Shown here: piece after piece, positions 59,270-64,000 of the stretch
How positions within the stretch are numbered: position 1 is the first letter of the stretch
Layout of the letters: each line of letters opens with the position of its first letter
NCBI GenBank assembly: GCA_946807835.1
Contig: OX327705.1
Location: 18,506,501-18,570,500 of the forward strand
Direction of reading: 5' to 3'
Source of the DNA: Ailanthus altissimus
Lineage: Eukaryota; Streptophyta; Magnoliopsida; Sapindales; Simaroubaceae
Length of the DNA stretch: 64,000 nt
Notes under the pieces: generated by a model
Told to the model about the DNA's origin: nothing
What the model saw: only the letters and a program-made list of their open reading frames with translations
Database searches by the model: none
Made by a program: the position numbers and the translations under genes

Positions 59270-59680
59270 AGGCTTCATTCTTAATTAATCAAATTAGACT
59301 AGGTTTAAACTTATAAATATTAAATAAGTTAAAGGTCGGTGGGATTTAGGTTTGGTAAAAATTATGAATTTTGAGAAATACCAAGCACCCAAAAACAGAT
59401 ATAGTCAGAATGAATCAAGAATGCAACCATTAATCATTTTGGTCTTATAAGAACATTATCAGTGAGACAGAAGTGATTTATATATGTGGAAGCCAAACAA
59501 TGTTCAATAGTAAACTATTAGCTAAACAACCAACATTATTAGAATTTAAGTTGCAATACGAGGAGAATCTGGTGAGTAGTGATCGATAGCACTTTATTCA
59601 AGCTAAAAGCAGTATGAATAGAATCGATAAAAACCCATTTCTCATAGTTCATATTAGTTGGGTAAAATCCCAAAAGAATA
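59270..59680. other. Intergenic
   Basis: No ORF or repeat recognised between copia C and copia B. Confidence 0.5.
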
Positions 59681-60055
59681 TGTTGAATCAGAAGCACACA
59701 AACAAGCAAAATTACTGAAGCAATATATGCAGAACAAGTAATCAATGAATAAATAGAGAAAAAGGTAGAAGAACACACAAAGAATTACGTGGTTCGGTAA
59801 CTTGCCTACGTCCACGGCATATCAAGATCACACTCTTCTCTTATTATGAATCACAAGGCACTCACAAAGTATACCTATTACAAGAAAGATCACAAAGAAA
59901 AACTCTCTCTTTTACTCTAAGAATTTTCTCTTTCACAAAGAACCACAAAGATTATAGATGATCACTTAGATTTCTCAACCTATCACCAAGATTCTGTTCC
60001 CGTCTCCTGCACTGCAGCACTGGCGTGCCTTTCTGATTCAATCAATATTCTCACA
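59681..60055 (-). repeat. 3' LTR of copia B (375 bp)
   Basis: Shorter than the 586-bp LTR of copia A because the stretch corresponding to the TATA-box region (22740-22870) is missing. The GC-rich block is reduced to about 60005-60030 (CTGCAGTGCAGG-type). Confidence 0.82.
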
Positions 60056-60124
60056 AATCCCCTCCTTGATTCAAAATCATCCACAAAGTAACTCGATCTC
60101 TTATTTTCGCATATTAGGTCACCC

Positions 60125-60836
60125 TCAAAAAGTAGTAACTCCAGTTAAGTCCTTGCATAGGATGAACTTTACTGAGGTCAGTGGCTTAGTCAACATATCA
60201 ACAGGGTTTTTAGATGACGCTATCTTTGTTAGACTAACTTCACCACTTTGGACAATCTCTCTAATATAATGGAGCCTCACATCAATGTATTTCGACCTCT
60301 CATAGAATACTTTATACTTGCTTAGGTATATGGCACTTTGGCTGTCACAATACACACCGGTGTTCACATCTTCATTAGCTAATATCTCTGCATAGATGCC
60401 TTTTAACCACACAGCCTTCTTGATAGGTTCACCAACAGCTATGTACTCCGCCTTTGTGGTAGAGAGTGCAACCACATGTTGTAGAACTGATCTCCAACAC
60501 ACACTACACCTAAACATTGTGAATACGTAACCCGTCAATAATCTTCTCTTATCTAGATCACCTGTATAATCTGAGTCTACATACCCTCTTACCATTTCTT
60601 TATTGTCTTCATCCTTCTTATATATCAACCCGTGATTTAACGTCCCCTTGAGATATTTCAAAATTTACTTTACTGCAAGCCAGTGATCTCTACCTAGATC
60701 TGCAATGTATCTACTCATAGCCTGTGTTATGTCTAGTTTTGTGCAAACCATTGCATACATGATGCTCCCCATAGCACTTGCATATGGTACTTTACTCATC
60801 TGCAATTTCTCTTCTTCAGATGTCGGTAACTGTGTT
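60125..60836 (-). pseudogene. copia B RNase H and RT end (3' segment)
   Basis: An open 178-codon stretch (60661-60125) covers RNase H: 'GYVDSDYTGDLDKRRLLTGYV', 'SVCWRSVLQHVVALSTTKAEY', 'TGVYCDSQSAIYLSK' and 'NPVDMLTKPL'. The catalytic acidic residues D (DSDY), E (AEY) and D (CDSQ) are present. Upstream, 'EEEKLQMSKVPYASAMGSIM' continues the RT connection until the LTR insertion at 60836. One TAA at about 60662 interrupts 'AVK-ILKYLKGT'. Confidence 0.88.
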
Positions 60837-63546
60837 TGTAGTAACCAGTATCCACGACTGGTAAGAATAAGTATTTATATATGTATAAATATACGTATTT
60901 TATTTGTATGTTGGTGATACTTGATTTATATATTGTTATTAGTAGTGTTTGTATAGGTTAAGGTCATACTATTTGCATTGGGTTTAATTGCAAGACTTTA
61001 GATTTATTTTAGGGACCAAATTATAATACTTTAAAAGTTTTGGGGGTAAATTCATAAATACCAAATATTAGCCACTTAGTATAAAAATACACTTTTAAAA
61101 CCCTAATTCTCTCATTTTGGTCGAGCTACCTCTTTTAGAGAGAGAGAAGAGAGAAAAAAGAGGGGAGAGAAAGAGAAGAAAAAGAAGAAGAAATTGAAAT
61201 TTTGAATTTTAAGAGGTATATCACAACTATTTCTCAATTTATTGGTGTTAATTATGTTAATTTATTTAAGTTTTTATTTCTGGAAATATGTATAATTGAG
61301 TATTTGATGTGTATTTCGTATGATATTTTGAGAATTGATGATGATCTATAAAATAGCTTGATAAATCATGATGGATTGTAGAGTTTCTGATTGATAGTCT
61401 CTTGATTCAAGAATTTTATAAATTGTTGTGATTCGATTCTAGTCTTGTATTTTGATTATATGAACTTAGACATGTTTAGGGTCATCTGAGACTTTGAATC
61501 GATTCAAAATTCCAGAAATTGAATTTGTTGTGAATTTACCAAAATGACCCTGAAATTCTGGAAATTTTCTATGTAAACAGTATGATACAGTGAAAAATAA
61601 TTTTTGTCCCATTGAATGATCTTCCAAAATTCCTAATTTGTGGAATATGATAATTTTATATGTATAATATTATATACTCGAAATTTAGAATTTAGATCAA
61701 TGTGGTTGAAGTGTTATAATTTTCTAAAGTGTATCAGCTCATTACAGTATTTGATTAACAGATTTTTAAAGCTATAGAATAAAATAGTTTTAAAATACTT
61801 TTGGCAGTGATTTGGAAGTGAAATATTTATCATGGACTGAGATATATGTTAAGAGTAATTATGTGGTATTTTTATAATTTTTGAGTTAGTATATGATTTT
61901 ATAAAATTGGGAGATGGAATACTGTTCAGTAAGTATCTTGATCCTGTCAGGTTAGTAGTTTGGATTCGATGGTGTGTATGGAATGGATTGTGTAGAAACT
62001 TTGATATAATATTCATATATAAGAAGGATATATGAGTCAAGAATGGTATATTCTGATTTTGGAGTAATTGGACATCATTTGATGTATTAGAAAATTTTGT
62101 TATGTGTAAGTGGTCAGAATAACAGGTTTTGAGAAACCAAGTATTTAGACCAATTTGATGTGATAAATGCATTGTGTATAATTTTGTAAGCTATTTAAAG
62201 TATTTTGTGTGAATTTTGAGGCTTATGAAAGGATTAATCTCCATTGATAGGTTAAGGAGATTTAAGCCTTGTAGCTGAAAGTGTTATGAGGTAAGTATAC
62301 TAGACTTTTTACTGGAATCACAATAAACATAGTAAGTGTTATGAATGATTTTGTAAATGTGGTTAAGAATATGTTTATGCTATGTCAAAGTATATTTTGA
62401 TATGAAATGTGAATATATGTTTATGAATGTGAGCATTGACATTGAGCATGGACATACATGTATTTTTGAAAGTGAGCTTTCAAAATAAGATGCGTTTAAT
62501 AAAGAAAGCTTTTGAAGTGTAATATGTCCATGAGAAATATTTTGTATTTTGAGGGTACTTGAACTCACTGTTAACTTAGTAGGCATTTTATGTGATTTGT
62601 GGAGCCTTTATGTGTGGCCTTTCCTTCGGGATTGGTATATGTTATGTGTTCCGTATATAGGGAGGATCCAATTGGTACCTAAAGGAAGTGTGAGTCATCA
62701 CATTCGTGTGGTGGCGTATTGGTGCATGTGAGAGGACTCACCGATGATCAGGGTGAGGGTTTGGCTTTTACCTTCGGGCATGAGCATTATATATATGTAA
62801 TTTCAAGACCTCACTTGTACTATTCCTCTCATACGGTATGTCACCTACGAGTGACATTTGGCTCATTATGTGATATGTGATATGTAAGTCCTACTAAGTA
62901 GTAGTTGAGTGATGGTATTCCTATTATATATCTTGAAAGAATGTGTAAGCGCTTACATGATATGTGATTTGATAAGATTATGATTTTGATTGATCACAGC
63001 ATATCATACATATGCATTGTGTACATATATGTATTTGTATTTGATATATGAAAAATTAGTATGCTTACTGAGTTTTATACTCATTATAGTTTATGGTGAT
63101 TTCAGGTAAATAAGGTACATGTGTGCTTAGCAGATTTGACAAGGCTTCTGCTGTTCCTTGGGTTCCCTAAGTTGTTAGGTTGCTAAGTGTTTCATTTGGA
63201 GACACGTGGGATAAGATATTTGATTTGTCCCTATTGAATAAATACTTATGTATTATTTTATTGTGTGTGGTTGGATTTAGTTTAAGTTTCACCAAGTGTA
63301 GTAATGGATTGATTTGAAGTAAGAATTTGCAATGAATATATTCTGGGCTTCCGGTAACAAAGTTGCTACTGGTGACGTAGTAGAGTGTTAATCTCTGAGA
63401 AAACTCTGCATATCTCCAGTTTACTAATTGTCCCAGTCATAATTCAATTGCTATAATTCTGAAAGAAATTAAAATAAATGTTTAAGTATTATTGAATGAA
63501 TGTAAGTGATGTCGTGTGTCAGATCTTTTGGGTCTGGGGCGTGACA
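60837..63546 (+). mobile_element. Tekay-like solo LTR with TSD GTGTT
   Basis: TGTAGTAACCAG...GGGGCGTGACA, 2710 bp, flanked by exact GTGTT repeats (60832-60836 and 63547-63551). The copia B reading frame resumes precisely on the far side ('HFKLSAT'). It has long-LTR features of Tekay/Del elements: a purine-rich leader-like part (61136-61200), ACTGAGTTTTATACTCA and a CGTGACA end. No internal region remains, so it is a product of LTR-LTR recombination. Confidence 0.88.
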
Positions 63547-63551
63547 GTGTT

Positions 63552-64000
63552 GCTGAAAGTTTGAAATGCATGGCCAAAGGAGTAGAGACAGCCTTTGCGT
63601 TGGACATACCAAACTTCTCCAAAATTTTTACTATATATCGTTGTTGGGACAAGAAAATAACATCTCTTCTTTCCCTCACAATATCCATACCCAAAACTTT
63701 CTTCGCTGCTCTCAAATCCTTCATTTCAAACTCGCCACTTAACTATTTCTTGAGCTTCTGTATTTCTTCCATAGTCTTGCATGCGATCAACATATCATCG
63801 ACGTATAGAAGTAAATACATCATTCCACAATTTATGTTCTTGAAGTACATGTATCCGTCATACTTGCACCTACTAAAGCCATAAGCCATCATAAACTCAT
63901 CAAATCTCCTATACCACTGTCTAGGTGATTGCTTTAACCCGTATAATGGCTTCTTTAGTAAACAAGCATGATCTTCTTTTTTGGACTCCTCGAACCCTTG
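63552..64000 (-). pseudogene. copia B reverse transcriptase (5' segment)
   Basis: On the minus strand from 64000: 'GFEESKKEDHACLLKKPLYG', 'KQSPRQWYRRFDEFMMAYGF', then 'LLLYVDDMLI' with intact YVDDM (63791-63805), 'FEMKDLRAAKKVLGMDI' and 'MSNAKAVSTPLAMHFKLSAT' up to the TSD. A single TAG (about 63748) interrupts 'KLKK-LSGE'. This is the best preserved RT in the window. Confidence 0.88.

Larger units (their letters stand above)
59681..64000 (-). mobile_element. Ty1/copia element B, minus strand, runs off the right edge
   Basis: Same family as copia A: the LTR termini (TGTGAGAATATTG... on the minus strand, ...GATTCAACA) and the RT and RNase H sequences match. In-window parts are the 3' LTR (59681-60055), polypurine tract (60056-60071, GGAGGGGATT) and RNase H-RT (60075-60836 and 63552-64000), interrupted by a solo LTR. 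It is much better preserved than copia A. The 5' half lies outside. Confidence 0.88.

Overview
This window is nuclear DNA of a flowering plant, almost certainly a eudicot. The evidence is AT-rich sequence, two intron-containing secretory class III peroxidase genes, GT-AG introns, and a dense, nested set of Ty1/copia and Ty3/gypsy LTR retrotransposons primed by initiator tRNA-Met-type binding sites. No bacterial-style operon, CRISPR array, rRNA or functional tRNA gene was seen. The species cannot be named from the sequence alone.

Layout. 1-18241 is a nested retrotransposon stack. A Tekay/Del-like Ty3 element with about 3.6 kb LTRs (3727-18241; its left end is cut off) carries a minus-strand copia LTR with primer site in its 5' LTR (1744-3726), and a complete but internally deleted minus-strand gypsy element (4131-10035, TSD ATTTC). 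Left of these are a second Tekay-like LTR (1-1109) and a cluster of three SINE-like copies in head-to-head arrangement (1113-1545). 18242-22574 holds a solo LTR (18848-20220) and a long foldback DNA transposon with 8-9 bp TSD (20802-22112). 22575-27851 is a full-length, mutated copia element (copia A). 27852-33040 and 41011-44932 are the gene-bearing segments, with one class III peroxidase each (30697-32060 and 43189-44458). They are separated by an L1-type LINE remnant that is split by a copia element with identical TSDs (33532-40928, TSD ATGTC). 44933-54059 is a rearranged block of Athila-like gypsy relics in both orientations, carrying two captured fragments of a LOG cytokinin-activating enzyme gene. 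54276-59269 is a copia element with 332-bp LTRs (copia C). 59681-64000 is the 3' part of a minus-strand copia element (copia B, same family as copia A), split by a Tekay-like solo LTR (60837-63546, TSD GTGTT).

The only apparently intact genes are the two peroxidases, a tandem pair on the + strand pushed apart by transposons. Both encode a secretory signal peptide, the distal and proximal haem histidines and a single intron after the distal-His motif. Both also carry an unusual C-terminal extension of short tandem repeats: Lys/Pro-rich in the first and Asn/Gln-rich in the second. The second has also lost one residue from the distal calcium-binding loop and gained an unpaired cysteine. Everything else with coding character is retroelement pseudogene. 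The points most worth following are the repeat-tailed peroxidases, the LOG gene capture, the foldback element, and a GC-rich block that recurs upstream of the TATA box in LTRs of unrelated families.
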